Assembly (NCBI RefSeq): GCF_907165205.1
Contig: NC_058191.1
Span: 28,848,064-28,912,063 of the forward strand
Reading direction: 5' to 3'
DNA from: Coccinella septempunctata
Taxonomy: Eukaryota > Arthropoda > Insecta > Coleoptera > Coccinellidae
DNA: 64,000 bases
The position numbers and the translations under genes were made by a program. This document shows positions 30,786-42,398 of this stretch, piece after piece (within the stretch, counting starts at the first letter, position 1; every line of letters starts with the position of its first letter). The notes under the pieces are model-generated. The model was not told the DNA's origin and did not search any database. It saw nothing but the letters and a program-made list of their open reading frames with translations.

Positions 30786-31421
30786 CAGTAGCGTACCGTA
30801 GGGGGGGGCGGTGGGGCGGTCCGCCCCAGGCCCCGCACCAGCATAGGCCCCCAAATGATGGGCAAAAAAAAACCAAACATATTTTTAAGAAAAATTTAAA
30901 TAACTTATCAGGCCCCATGACGGCAAAGACCTCCACATTATACAAATGGTTAGTTAGTTATTGTTCCGTCAACATTCAAAATACATGTCAATTTTGACGA
31001 ATTAATCCAACAATTTTCAGAAGTCAAGTCTCGCAAAAAAACATTTTAATATGTTCTTTGTTTTTACTATTCATTGAAATTTGTATGTCTTGTTTTCACT
31101 CGTTACTGTACAACATATAACTATGTAATTTCAGAGTAAAATATATTATGTAATTTTAAAATTAAAAATCATTATAAACATACCTATTTATGTCTGTTGT
31201 CTGCTACCTTCATTGTGCTTGATAGTAATTTATATTTGTTATCGAAACTGTTTGAGTGACAGTGAAAAGACTTATTAGTGTTACTATGTGGGGTGTTCAT
31301 CACGATGCATTAAAACTAACCTTCAAAAAATTTTGAGGAAAAGTTTCATCTTTAAATATATTCTATAGGGCCCCCTCATCAAAAGCCGCCCCAGGCCCCG
31401 AACTATGTCGGTACGCCACTG
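30786..31421. mobile_element. hAT-type non-autonomous element (hAT-2)
   Basis: The 636-bp element starts CAGTAGCGTACCG and ends, read inward, CAGTGGCGTACCG. It is flanked by a perfect 8-bp duplication, GGTATCAT, at 30778-30785 and 31422-31429. Subterminal blocks rich in GGGGC and CCGCCCCAGGCCCCG are present at both ends. It has no coding capacity. Its tips resemble those of hAT-1, but its interior does not, so it belongs to another family. It lies about 600 bp upstream of the SVEP1 start codon. Confidence 0.88.
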
Positions 31422-32778
31422 GGTATCATATCAATTAATATTTTGAGAACTCATATATCGATTCCTATTAGGTAATTCAGCTTCAATACTTTCGAAATAT
31501 GCGGAATACGACATGTCACTAAGCTGATGTCGCTGATTCCATAACTTTGAATCCAGGAGACGAAATTTTATAATTTTTTTCTGTTGAGCTTTTTGGACGT
31601 ACTAAGATTAATTTTTATTATTCCTTTCTCTCCAGAATATTTTTCTCAACGCCAGCAAAATTTGTGAATAGCTACAAAAGAAGGTATGTAATTCTAAAAT
31701 ATTTTTGCCAAGAACATGGCACACAATGGCTTTCAGCCAATATGCCATTTCTTTCAAATTGTAGCACTCTCAATTTTTAATTCGTTGTGATGAAGAAACA
31801 TCTCTATTCATTTACCTATTCATTAACGGTATATAATTCAATAAATACCTTTTTATAATCAACAAAATACCTACTTAATCTTCAAATACTCAAACTGCGC
31901 AGTTTTGAACCCCTGATTTCCACAAGCTTAAGCTTACACTCTGATGTCAGTGATATCCTCAAGTCAAATCTGAACTCTCTGTCTCTCTGATTTTCTCAAA
32001 TGTCTACGAAAGGACAAACATGAAGAAAATCTATACTACCTATGTTGTCATCATGCAAGTGTCTCTGAACGGAGGATGATATGATACTAGGTAGGTACTT
32101 GTTAATCCAACATGTTTTTGGGAAATCATGGATCGTATTTTATTCTGATTAAACTTCATTCCATTCAATCCATTTATCTTTTTATAATGTGAGATAATAC
32201 TCAAGAATGGATAATTACTATCGAATGATGTTTTTGGAGAACAAGTGTCCTTGTTTTGTAACAAAAAACAGTTATTTTCTCAATTATAATGAGACAACGA
32301 TGATGTCGATGGACCTGCAATTTTTCTACCATATTTCCTAAAAGAAACCAGTTTTTTCTGAGAGAAATATTCAATTGATGTGATCGAATCTGGATGAAAA
32401 TCCATAATCAGATTAGAAAAAAGATTTTCACTACTCACTTACACAAAAGAATCTTCATTTGAGGTGGTTTTAGGTTAGCATATGATCACGGTTGACAATA
32501 GTTCGATTTCCAGAATGTATCAATATATTTATAATCACTGGAAACTTTTCCAGTTGATTATAAAATATGGCAATTGAAATTAAAAAGTAAATTTTCAATT
32601 GAAAATGAATCAGTATAGTTCAATAAATCAAGTGCTTGATTCCTCGATCGCGTTTTGTGATAGCATAATAAAAAAAAAAAGAATAAAGTTAGTTAATTTC
32701 TGTTTCTCGAGATAGGTATATTCACCTTTCGTACTCGTCCTTTTAGAGACTCAGAATCGAAATTTATACCTGCGCCTC

Positions 32779-33041
32779 AGGCCTTTTGCACGAAACTACT
32801 CTGCAACTTTTCACTTATCTCTTTGAATTTTATCATTGAATATTAATACTCAATGATTTTATCACATTTTTCCTAACCGTAATTTGATTTGGTTCAAAAA
32901 AATTCTATGATTTATGCGAATTGCTTATCAGTCTTCTCTTGAATTTTCAATTTGCTATTTTTCAATTCTGAATCTTTTTTCAGCAATTCATTTGAAAAGT
33001 GCAAAGTGAAAAATTACAAAGTAGTTTGGTACTCCTGGCCT
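32779..33041. repeat. MITE family with GCACCAAACTACTTTGCA tips, copy B
   Basis: The left arm reads AGGCCTTTTGCACGAAACTA. The right arm read inward reads AGGCCAGGAGTACCAAACTA. Both continue CTxTGxAAxTTTTCACT. It is related to copy A at 11602-11784. Confidence 0.7.
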
Positions 33042-33340
33042 CTTATCACAAAATAAAAGGCTCAACAGAGTTTATTGTAGAAGTTTTCAAGAAATCACTC
33101 AAATTAATTTTTATGATACTGTATGACAATAATTAGATGATTCAGATACATTGTAACACCTAGTAGGTAGCACAGTGAGGAATAATCATTACCTCCATAT
33201 ACCTACAAGAAAAAGGCTAATCAGCTAATAGAACAAGCATTTTTTTCTTCGGGTTTTTCCATTTCGGCATAGGACATACTGGCACAGCGTTTCTGAATCC
33301 TACACAAGAGCTGGAAAAATAGTTCTTGAGTAGAAATATA

Positions 33341-34221
33341 CAGAGTGGGCATTTGAAAATAAAACAGCGGCTCTGTAGTTCGGCAGAAATAAATTATATA
33401 AAAACGCTCGAATACGTCTATTTTCGATTCCAGGCAAACAATTTCTAAGATCAAATTCAAGACCGTATCGCTCAAACACTAGATGTTGCAACCCCAACTC
33501 TATATTTTGAATAGGGAAGAGGGGGAAAGTGATATCTCAATTGAAAGGCTTTTTTATTCTAAGATCAGTCTATCTAATAGTTTCGCATTCAATTCGTTCT
33601 AGAAATATTTACATTTAAATTTTAAAACAACGATGGTTTTCCCTTCAAGCATGCTGTGTAAATCAATCGAATTTACACTAATTAATTCTGCAATTTCGAT
33701 GATAAATCTGCTTTACACGGTTCCGGCACCAGCTTTTTTTGAGGAATAGAGAAGTTATTTCAATTCTTTCTGAAAATGAATAAACTAATTTTACCTTTAT
33801 TGTTGAAAAAAAAAACAACTGTTATATTTTGAGTTCCAGTGTGTGGCAGTCAACAATTATCGTCGAAACCATAGAATAAATTAGTGAAAATTTGTTTAAT
33901 TCACACCTCATGTTTAACGAAATGACCAATTCTCAAACAAAATCTGTACAAAATCTCAAAAACGATCAGATTGAATGAAAAAAACTTCGACATATTTGCT
34001 GAAGTCACAATAGAAAAGCATTTCAAATGAGGTATCACTTACCCCATCTTCATTATTCAAAATATAGGGCTTGTGACACTAAGGGTTGAAGCGATACTTG
34101 TTTTGAATTTGATCTTAGCAGAAGTAGTCTCCTGGAATCAAAAATCGACATGTATGTTCGTTTCAATAATTCCGTTCTGCCAATCTACGGAGCCTCTATT
34201 TCGTTTTCCATGGCCCACTCT
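33341..34221. repeat. Long foldback MITE with CAGAGTGGGC tips
   Basis: It is 881 bp with TA flanks (33339-33340, 34222-34223). Arms of about 190 bp form an imperfect inverted repeat: left CAGAGTGGGCATTTGAAAAT, right read inward CAGAGTGGGCCATGGAAAAC. Both arms continue with GGCTC(T/C)GTAG. The interior resembles parts of 11146-11523. A truncated relative of the right arm is at 40150-40310. Confidence 0.75.
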
Positions 34222-36215
34222 GTAGTGATATCGTTCACTGATATTCAAACACGAACCAATCAAACCGGACTTTATTCTCAAAGGTTTTGAATGGTCACGT
34301 TTATTCTATTTTCAATTATTGATTCAAAATTCTAGATAAGAATCTTTGCTGAAATTTCTGATTGTGTTTGTAGATAATGTCTTCACTAAATAGAGATAAT
34401 GCACATCTGAAATATTCCATAATGCCATTCAAAGATTATCAAATACTATAAAAATTATTTCACATGGTTCATTCCATAGTTGATTATAAGATAGGTTAAT
34501 GATGAATGAAGAGAATTATGAAATACTTAAGTATAATTCAGTTCCAGTTACTACAGGAGACTTCTGCTACAAATAAATTTTTGATGCTTACGCTGACATT
34601 GAAATCAAGCAGAATTCATTAGGGATAAAGAGGTAATGGGGAGCATTTAAATGAGAGAGCCCTAAAATAATAAAAGGAAGTATTAATATCATAAACTTTT
34701 ATTGAAACATCAACGTCACTAATCTACCTAAAAAAAAGGCAGAGGCAGGTTTTTCAGAACAATATTAAAGAAATTAACGTTTTTCGAAAGCTCTTTCTTC
34801 AGATGATGAACCAAATCTGCCAAATTATAGTTTATAATATACATATAGGTAACTTCTCACGTAGAATCACTCTCAACCATTTTTATTTTTATAATTCAGA
34901 TGTTGAATGAAAATGCTCATAATAATTTTCAGGGAAAATGCAATTACTTTGGTTGCCCAAATCACCGACGTAAGATATGGTTCTAACTAGTGATTGTTCA
35001 GATGTACAGGGTGTCCCAAATTCGATGTCCAGTAAAGAGGATCTCATCGGAAACTAGATTAATTATAGAGCAAAACAGATAGCACCTTTATGAGTTCTTT
35101 TTCAGAGAAACAAAGAATGGTGAAAATAGTAGCCTCCTACGATCCTGCGATTTTGACGATTTCGAGAAGTTCTCATAACTTCTTTATCTTTGAAATTATA
35201 TAATAGATTTGAAATTTGAACCTTCCAAAGCCACACTTTTTGCGTAAAATCCACTGACAATCCCAAAAAATTTTCCTCTCTTATATTTTGAATTTTGAGA
35301 CAAACTTCGTGTTTTTAAATGCAAAATTTGTCATCTATGAATAGGAAAAAATCTCAGATTTCAAAAATATATAAAATCATTACTGTCTTCTCTTCAACGT
35401 CGGCGTCTCAAAAAAAATGTTAATTATTGAGTTGACTGATCAAATTGGTATACTATTTATCATCAAAATCGCTTTGATTTAATCTTAGGCGAACATAGAT
35501 ATGATGCATTCAAATGATAGTACTTAGAATAGAATAGAACTCGAGGCAAAGATAGAGATATTCCCAATATTGGTCAAAGTGTAGAATTGGTTCAGCTCAT
35601 TATTATTTTGTAACTGAAAAAATGCAGAATGCTTATGAAAACTTGATTTTGCTACTTCACTTCTTAAATAAGTTTCTAACCTTAAGGTGTGTGTCTGTAT
35701 AGGAAAAGCAGTATTTTTTTTGGAAATGATGAAAAAAAAAATGAGGAGACGTCGATATTACCTATTATTAACTAAAACCTCAAATGCATTGCATCAGGAA
35801 GTTCACAGTTTACTAGAAATCACCAATAAAAGTATTCTCAATGACGAAATATCTTATTCTCAATAATTACAAAATGATCCAAATAGTTCCGAAACTTATT
35901 ATTCCAATTCTCAAAAACTTCATATATTGGACTCGGTACATTCTTTCTTGTCTTGTTTCGGAATCAACAGCATGAATAAAGATGTAGGTTATTGTCATAA
36001 TTATTCTCACACTATGGTAAAGGGTGTCCGAGTTAAAGTGTCCCTATAACTTATTGTGGAAACTAAAAGAGCTAGAAGAAAAAGTTGAATACAAGACTTG
36101 TCTGTAATCGATTGAACTTTTATTTTTTTCTACCCACCTTATAAGACACCCTGTACTTCAAAGAAATCTGTTGATCTTTCATTTTTAAGTCGACGCTTTT
36201 GAGATCATCTCATAT

Positions 36216-36567
36216 ACAGGGTTAGAACTATTTAGAGGGGGACTACAGGGATATCGAAAACCGTTAGAAATACAAGGTAGGTTAAATTACGAAAAAGTTG
36301 CGTTATTCAAGGATGAGTGGGTGGGTGTAAACAGTTCCCAAATATCTCTGATGGTTCCTGAGATATCTCGAAAAAACTGAAAATCAAGATTAACATTTTT
36401 TATCATAACTCATTTCTTTTTGGAGATAACTACACGAAATTCGGTGTGTACTCATAATCCTATTTAGCGATTGAACTGTTGTACAATTTTTTTGTAATTT
36501 AAGCCACCCTTTATTTTTAACGGTTTTCGATATTCCTATAGTCAGCCTCTAAATAGTTCTAACCCTG
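36216..36567. repeat. Foldback MITE with CAGGGTTAGAAC tips
   Basis: It is 352 bp with TA flanks (36214-36215, 36568-36569). Left tip CAGGGTTAGAACTATTTAGA; the right tip read inward has the same 20 bases. The arms stay similar through TATCGAAAACCGTTA and on to a segment ending TTAAATTAC. Confidence 0.85.
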
Positions 36568-39424
36568 TAGAGCCTGTAGGTATATACGCTTCTATTTCTT
36601 TCTCTTGGCTTATGCTCAGGAAAAATGAAGCAAAAATATCGCACAAGTAGGTACTTAGTACTGATAAGACGGGAATTTCCATCAATGATATCTTGAATCA
36701 AAATACTTAATTCCGTTGTGCAATCATCTTCCTTCCGCCAAAAAAAACTAAGCATCTTGGTAAGATTTCGTATCCCTTTCTCCATTTCAATATTACCTAA
36801 TCCTTCTGGTAACCTGTTATACGTCTCAGTATGTAATAACATCTTCGACTCTCACTTTCATCCGAATTGAAGTACGCAAAACTTTCTACGGATTAATTGT
36901 TGAGACCGATGATCAGTTCCAAACTCCGTGCTTCTTATGACTAAAACTACGTTTACGTAGTTTGAAAATAATAACAAATCGTTATCGCCTTTAACAGGCA
37001 AAAATCAACAATCAAACATCGTTTTGGGTCAATTGGGTCAACACGAATCCTGCTGCCTTCTACTTCTCTTCTGTAGATAAGTCAGTAGAGAAGAACTCAG
37101 CATTCGTGAATGTGTATGTGAGGTGAATACCGTGAAAATGTTTTTCTTCAATAATAACAACAGGTGAGTTTTTGTCGTTTCATTGAGAACCAAATTCTTC
37201 ATAAAAATCAGCGAAAATTCAACTAGCACATGAATAATAAATGCCTTTGTTGGATATATAGTGCGGAGAAAACGAGTTATGGATTACGTATTCGAGATTG
37301 GAAATACATATTATATTCTTTCAGCCATTCGGATTGATACTTGCACAACAAATTCAAAACTTTGAACTCGTTGTTATGTTTCTTTGTGTTAATTTCTTCG
37401 AATTCTGTCCCCAATATCAAACTTTTATTGAATCTCTGTAAAGTATACGATTCACCAGAGTCTCTGGATTTACCAAAAAAAAAATAAAAGAAAAAAGTCA
37501 TTATGTATTTACTTCACAAGACAAGGACAAAATATGAGAAAATACCAGATAAAAATACTCCAAATTTTCAACTCATACTACTTTCCTGAGGGTCGTAGGA
37601 TACCTTCAGGAAATCAAAAGCATAAAGAAACTTCTCCAAGAAGTTTAAACAATTCGTTTAAGTTTTTTTATGTGCCTATACACTTCGGTACACACTTCAT
37701 GCACATGAAATTATATGCATAAAAAAAATGCAATTTTTTCTTGACTTCAATTAGGGATTCACTACCTGCATTTCACCCCCTTAGCGCCCAAAGCAACCCT
37801 CACAAAGATTTTCATGATTTCCAGTATCACAGAGTTATTAGTTATTCAAAGTTATGTTGAAGCTGAAACATTAAAAAAAATTATATCAATGAACTTCAAG
37901 ATTCGAAATTGATGGGTATGTTCTTTAGGGCTAAATGGAAATCACTATTAGCATCAGAGAGCAAACTGACTGGCTGAAAATCAATCGCCCACCCCTGTTA
38001 TAGACCCCAAAACGAAAAATTTTAATCAATAGAAGATCATCGATAAATGATGTCAGCATTAAAGCTTGGTTTTTCCATAATAAATAGGAATTCTCAAAAT
38101 TATCGGAAATTCTGAGTCGAAAGCTCCATTTTTCATCTTTGACAACCTGCACCTCGAAACTAGTCATACGATTTCTTTGTTATATTGTTCCATAGACCGG
38201 AGATGTCAAAATACAAAACATACCAGAATTTTATTAAATTAAACAAAAAGCCATTTTCTATTCAAGATGTGGATGGTCCTTTGGTAGTTTCAAAGGACCA
38301 TGGAATTTGTCAGGGAAAAGAAAATTCACGAGTTTTGTGATTATGATCGGATTCGATTGAGATATGCTACCAGTTTTAGGATTCGGAGTAGGTATATGTC
38401 ACAATTCATGAATTCAAGATGGTGGACGATTTTTGCGATTATGGTGAGATTCTGTTCAAACCACCTAGTTATATGGGGATTTTTGTTTCTTTGGGTTCTG
38501 TGATTATGTTAATTCATGCAATGCCCAGGATTTTTGTTGAAAAGTCAGATACATATTTCTCAATTTCATTGGAATTGCAAAATTATATGGCTGTTTCACC
38601 AGAATTGACCAAAGAGAACTAAGGATGAATAAATTAATCGTTTTTGAAAGATATTTTTAGGAAAAAATTTCATTGAAATGTTCTAAAAAAATGAGATGAA
38701 CTGTCAAATGAATCAAACCAATCGGCATCCCTAATTATATAATGGCTATTATCATCAAAATACACATACACACATGTACCAAATATAAAATTTTAATTCC
38801 TTGTCGTTAAAAATAATTTCAACAAACATCAAATCAACTGATTCGAAAATTAAGGAAGCTGTTTAAACTTTAAACTCAATGAAATGATTCAGGCAGTTAT
38901 AAAATGAAATGAATTTAATGAAAGATATTTGTTTATCATTTTTTGACAAAAAAAGTTAAATAAAAACAAGTAAGGAGAGTAGCATCGTATCATTCGTATC
39001 GAGCGAAAATGAGCAATGACATATTGATTAGTTTGTCGTTTTGTGAAGAACAAGGTTTGTTGGAAGATCTGACAAAATGCCTCTCAACATTCAATTTTTA
39101 TGCCGCCTGAATTATTTCATTTTCCAATTAGGTGATGTGGGAATAAGAAAGGATATTTGGTACGCATGAATAACTTGATATAGATACGCTTTGAGAATAC
39201 ATAGAAGTAAAAAAATTAGGATTACCAAAACTTGTAATTGGCTTTTTTCCTGAGGGGGGGTTAATCACCTCAGATAAACTAAATATAGTTCACGTGAGCA
39301 CAGATTATATTGATTTTGATACAATCGATAATCATGTGGGGGGGTTATAATACCTAACTGTACTAGTACATATTACCTTCATATACCTATACATACCTGT
39401 ATCATGCACCTACATCTTCACCAC

Positions 39425-39587
39425 CTGAAGAAGCTATATATTCAAATAGCGAAACATGTGGGTAAAATATTGAATTGATGTGACATGTGGCCGATACTTT
39501 GAAAATCGATAATTGAAAACAGAATATACGATTTTCACAAAATGAGTTTTCAAACCGTATTTCGCTATCACAATATAGCATCTTCAG
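39425..39587. other. Inverted pair of hammerhead-core-like hairpins
   Basis: On the plus strand, 39425-39455 reads CTGAAGAAGCTAT, a short loop, then ATAGCGAAAC. On the minus strand, 39587-39559 reads CTGAAGATGCTAT, a short loop, then ATAGCGAAAT. Both show CUGANGA, a perfect 5-bp stem (GCTAT/ATAGC) and GAAA. No stem III or cleavage triplet could be assigned with confidence. Confidence 0.3.
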
Positions 39588-40149
39588 GTGGTTGGAGGTT
39601 ATATCTTACAATCTGTTTCACGTGGGTAAAAATTCATTTAAGAGAAGATCATGTAATTCAGTTTCTTCAGTTTAAGTATCAATTTTCATCCACATCAATT
39701 CAATATTAGAATGAGCTTGTGTTGAAAGTACTAACAAAATAGAATCGAAGTACCTATCCATCGTACTGTAGAATACCATGTTGCAATAGTCATCAAAATG
39801 AATTCGGCAATGACCTCAATTCCAATTATCTCAATCTATCCTCATAGATATGCGTAAACACAACCACATTTACGAAGGAAATTTTTTTCTGGGATAAAAA
39901 ATAGTTTTGAATGTAAGATTAGGCATTCAGAATTCGTCCTCACTTCAGCCATGGTACTTATCAAGAAATTTTTCATTGAACAGAATGTGCTTGTAGTGTT
40001 TGGACTGTGTATAATTAATTTTAAGTATTAGACATGATTGCTTGGTGACATTAGATCTCAGTCGCTGGTGATAATTTAGTCTAGTAATTTGTCAAAATGA
40101 AAAACGGCAATTTTTTTCATGCTATATGCTACCTATATATGCATATGCT

Positions 40150-40310
40150 GAAATCAAAGGCCTTCCAAATGAGGTATTACATACCCTTTCTTTCCTATTC
40201 AAAATTTAGGGGTTTGAGTTGCAACAATAAGGGCTGAAGCGATACGGTTTTGAATTTGATCTTAGAAGTTGTCGACCTGGAATCAAAAATGGACGAGCCC
40301 GAACGTTTTT
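40150..40310. repeat. Truncated copy of the 33341-34221 repeat
   Basis: It is directly similar to 33995-34170. Shared blocks include CAAATGAGGTAT, ATTCAAAAT, GAAGCGATAC, TTTTGAATTTGATCTTAG and CTGGAATCAAAAAT. No second arm is present. Confidence 0.65.
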
Positions 40311-42129
40311 ATATGTAATAATTGCTCACTCAGGTTGACTAGGAGATGCTCTTATCGTCAATTTTAATCAACGTATGATGCATGATCAAACTAAACTAAT
40401 GAACAAACCTATCACGAACTTTGTCAAGGCCACAAACATGACTAATACCTAACGTTTTAAAAACTAACACAATTGTATTCCCGTGGCTTTTCCTCATTCA
40501 AGGAAGGATTTCAAGTTCGCATTCGCATATAATAAAGTACACGACAGAGAAAAGAATATTTTCAACAGATAAGATTCAGCAATCACGATGGGTATAAATA
40601 GGTGTTGTAGAAGTCAACAGTTGTTGATTGTTGTGGCTCACCTATTGTATTTTGACTTAGACTAAACAGTCTCTTGCATATTGAGTTAACGAGTTAGATT
40701 TCCGTAGTTAGGTTACCGCTTTATCTTAATTTGGTGGAAATAGATACATATTTGTTATGGTCTTTATTTTATCGAGTATTTTCAATCACATGTTATGTAT
40801 CGGAATAATGTTTTGTGAAAGAATACCTGTATGAAGTTTCAAGAAAAAAGGTCCGAACAAGTTGGGATAATTCAAATACACATTTTGATTGTACGCTGAT
40901 ATAATTTATAGATATATTATATGGATATTTTATTTTTCGTTCTTTTCTCATACAAATCACTCCACTTGTGTCTGTGGTTCAGGATTTTTTAGTGGCCTTT
41001 AGCTATTTCTCCCCAGAGCCCCATTAAAAGCTGCTTGACTCGAATTCTCGTAGGATATTTGAGGGTAGTTGAAGCAAATCCAACACTCGTTGTAGCAGGC
41101 TCCAATACTCCCAAACTTATTTTCCATCACTAGAGGGAGAAATCTAAATTGCCATACTTGGTTTTCCGCTAGGACTGGACTCTGGATGACAGGAAAAACA
41201 GTATTCCCAAAGCTACAGCGGCTATGTGAGCCTGCAAAAGTCTTTGCCAAGACAGTGGTCACACACAGCTACCAGCTACACTTCGTTCCATTGTTATAAT
41301 ATATGCGTCCCCAAAGCACGTTGTACAAAAATCTAAGCAGCAACGGCTGCCCTGTATCTATAGAGCTAGTTCTCGACTTGAGGTCACACTAGATTAGCCT
41401 CTTAGTATCCCTCAGCCTCAGCTGAAAAACTGGAAGCTGGGTGCTAGGTTGGACTTATGAGGATATTGAATCAACTCAATTCAAACCCCTTGGCAAAACT
41501 TCAGGATGTATATTGTATACTGTCATTACTGCCAACGATATTTCGAAAATATTTTTAAACCGTCATCATCAATTTGGGCGACGGACTTCGTGAAACGATT
41601 GGAAAAATCTCATCCGTATGGTATACCGATATGTATCCAAAGATATTAAAATATGTAGATGTATCAAAATCAGAATGAGCTACAGAGGGTAAAGCTATGC
41701 GGACCGAAATCAAGGGTCCTATTTTGTTTTGATAGTAGGTATGTAATAAACGCTATTTGTAAATAAACCGACAATATCTTTAGGGGGTTGGTATTGAAAT
41801 CTCGTATGATTGGTAGCCATTTGTAGAAATCCAATAAATCATAAAAAATAATACCGGTTAACTCTCTTCTATATCTGGCCGACTACAGGAAAAAACAATA
41901 AATGAATTCTCTGGTCGAAGATTACACGTTTTCTCCAACATGAATATAACTTAAACAAAAAAATTTCCCCCCTCAATTCCTTCATTAGTATTTTACAGCA
42001 CATCGAAATATCCAATGGTGTATTTGGAATAAGGACTTTTCCAGCTTGACGATATATAGGGGACAATGAAAAAACCTGCATTTGTGAACAATAGAAACGA
42101 TGCGCTATCCGAACGGAATCATTAGCATG

Positions 42130-42398
42130 TTCGTAAATATTCGGCACACGATCTTTGCCTGTCCGAGGTCCGAGAGCACTCAAGCTCAAGCAACAAGCAA
42201 GAGAGAAACGACACAATCGGAACGCACTCTCTGTACGTCGGCACAGCAGACAGCTGTAGTTGTTGTCAACCTCCTCGCAGTTGACGTTTGTTTAGAGGAG
42301 AATATTCCTAAAACTGTTGTTGTCGGATTGTGATAGTTGAAATACTCGATGAATTTTCGTTGATTCTTAGAAGAAAAGTGTTTTATTGAAATATTGAA
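42130..42398 (+). promoter_or_regulatory. Probable promoter and 5' leader of the ABCG gene
   Basis: This segment is visibly richer in G, C and CpG than its surroundings (for example around 42165-42260) and leads directly into the start codon with no splice acceptor apparent. That suits a 5' leader with a nearby start site. No TATA box was seen. A possible initiator, GCAGTTG, lies near 42279. The exact start site is not determinable here. Confidence 0.35.

Larger units (their letters stand above)
34222..42129. other. Upstream intergenic region, no gene recognised
   Basis: Apart from the repeats listed separately, I see no coding exon on either strand. Single MITE-type tips (CAGGGTGTCCC at 35007; CACCCTG ending near 36157) have no clear partners. 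A TATA-like box, GGGTATAAATAGG, lies near 40590, with no gene recognised after it. A 21-bp block starting CAATTAGGGATTCACTAC at 37748 recurs at 48723. Confidence 0.5.

Noticed and set aside
30688..30945. Two open frames at the edge of hAT-2
   Set aside because: They arise from the GC-rich terminal sequence of the element and cross its border.
36549..36842. 97-codon minus-strand open frame
   Set aside because: It begins outside and ends inside a MITE arm and shows no family features.
40590..40640. TATA-like box GGGTATAAATAGG with a possible initiator
   Set aside because: No exon with a coding signal follows on the plus strand before the ABCG start, and such strings are common in AT-rich DNA.
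41869..42333. Open frames of 115 (minus) and 77 (plus) codons upstream of the ABCG start
   Set aside because: They fall in the GC-richer promoter/leader region, where stops are rarer. No protein family is recognisable.
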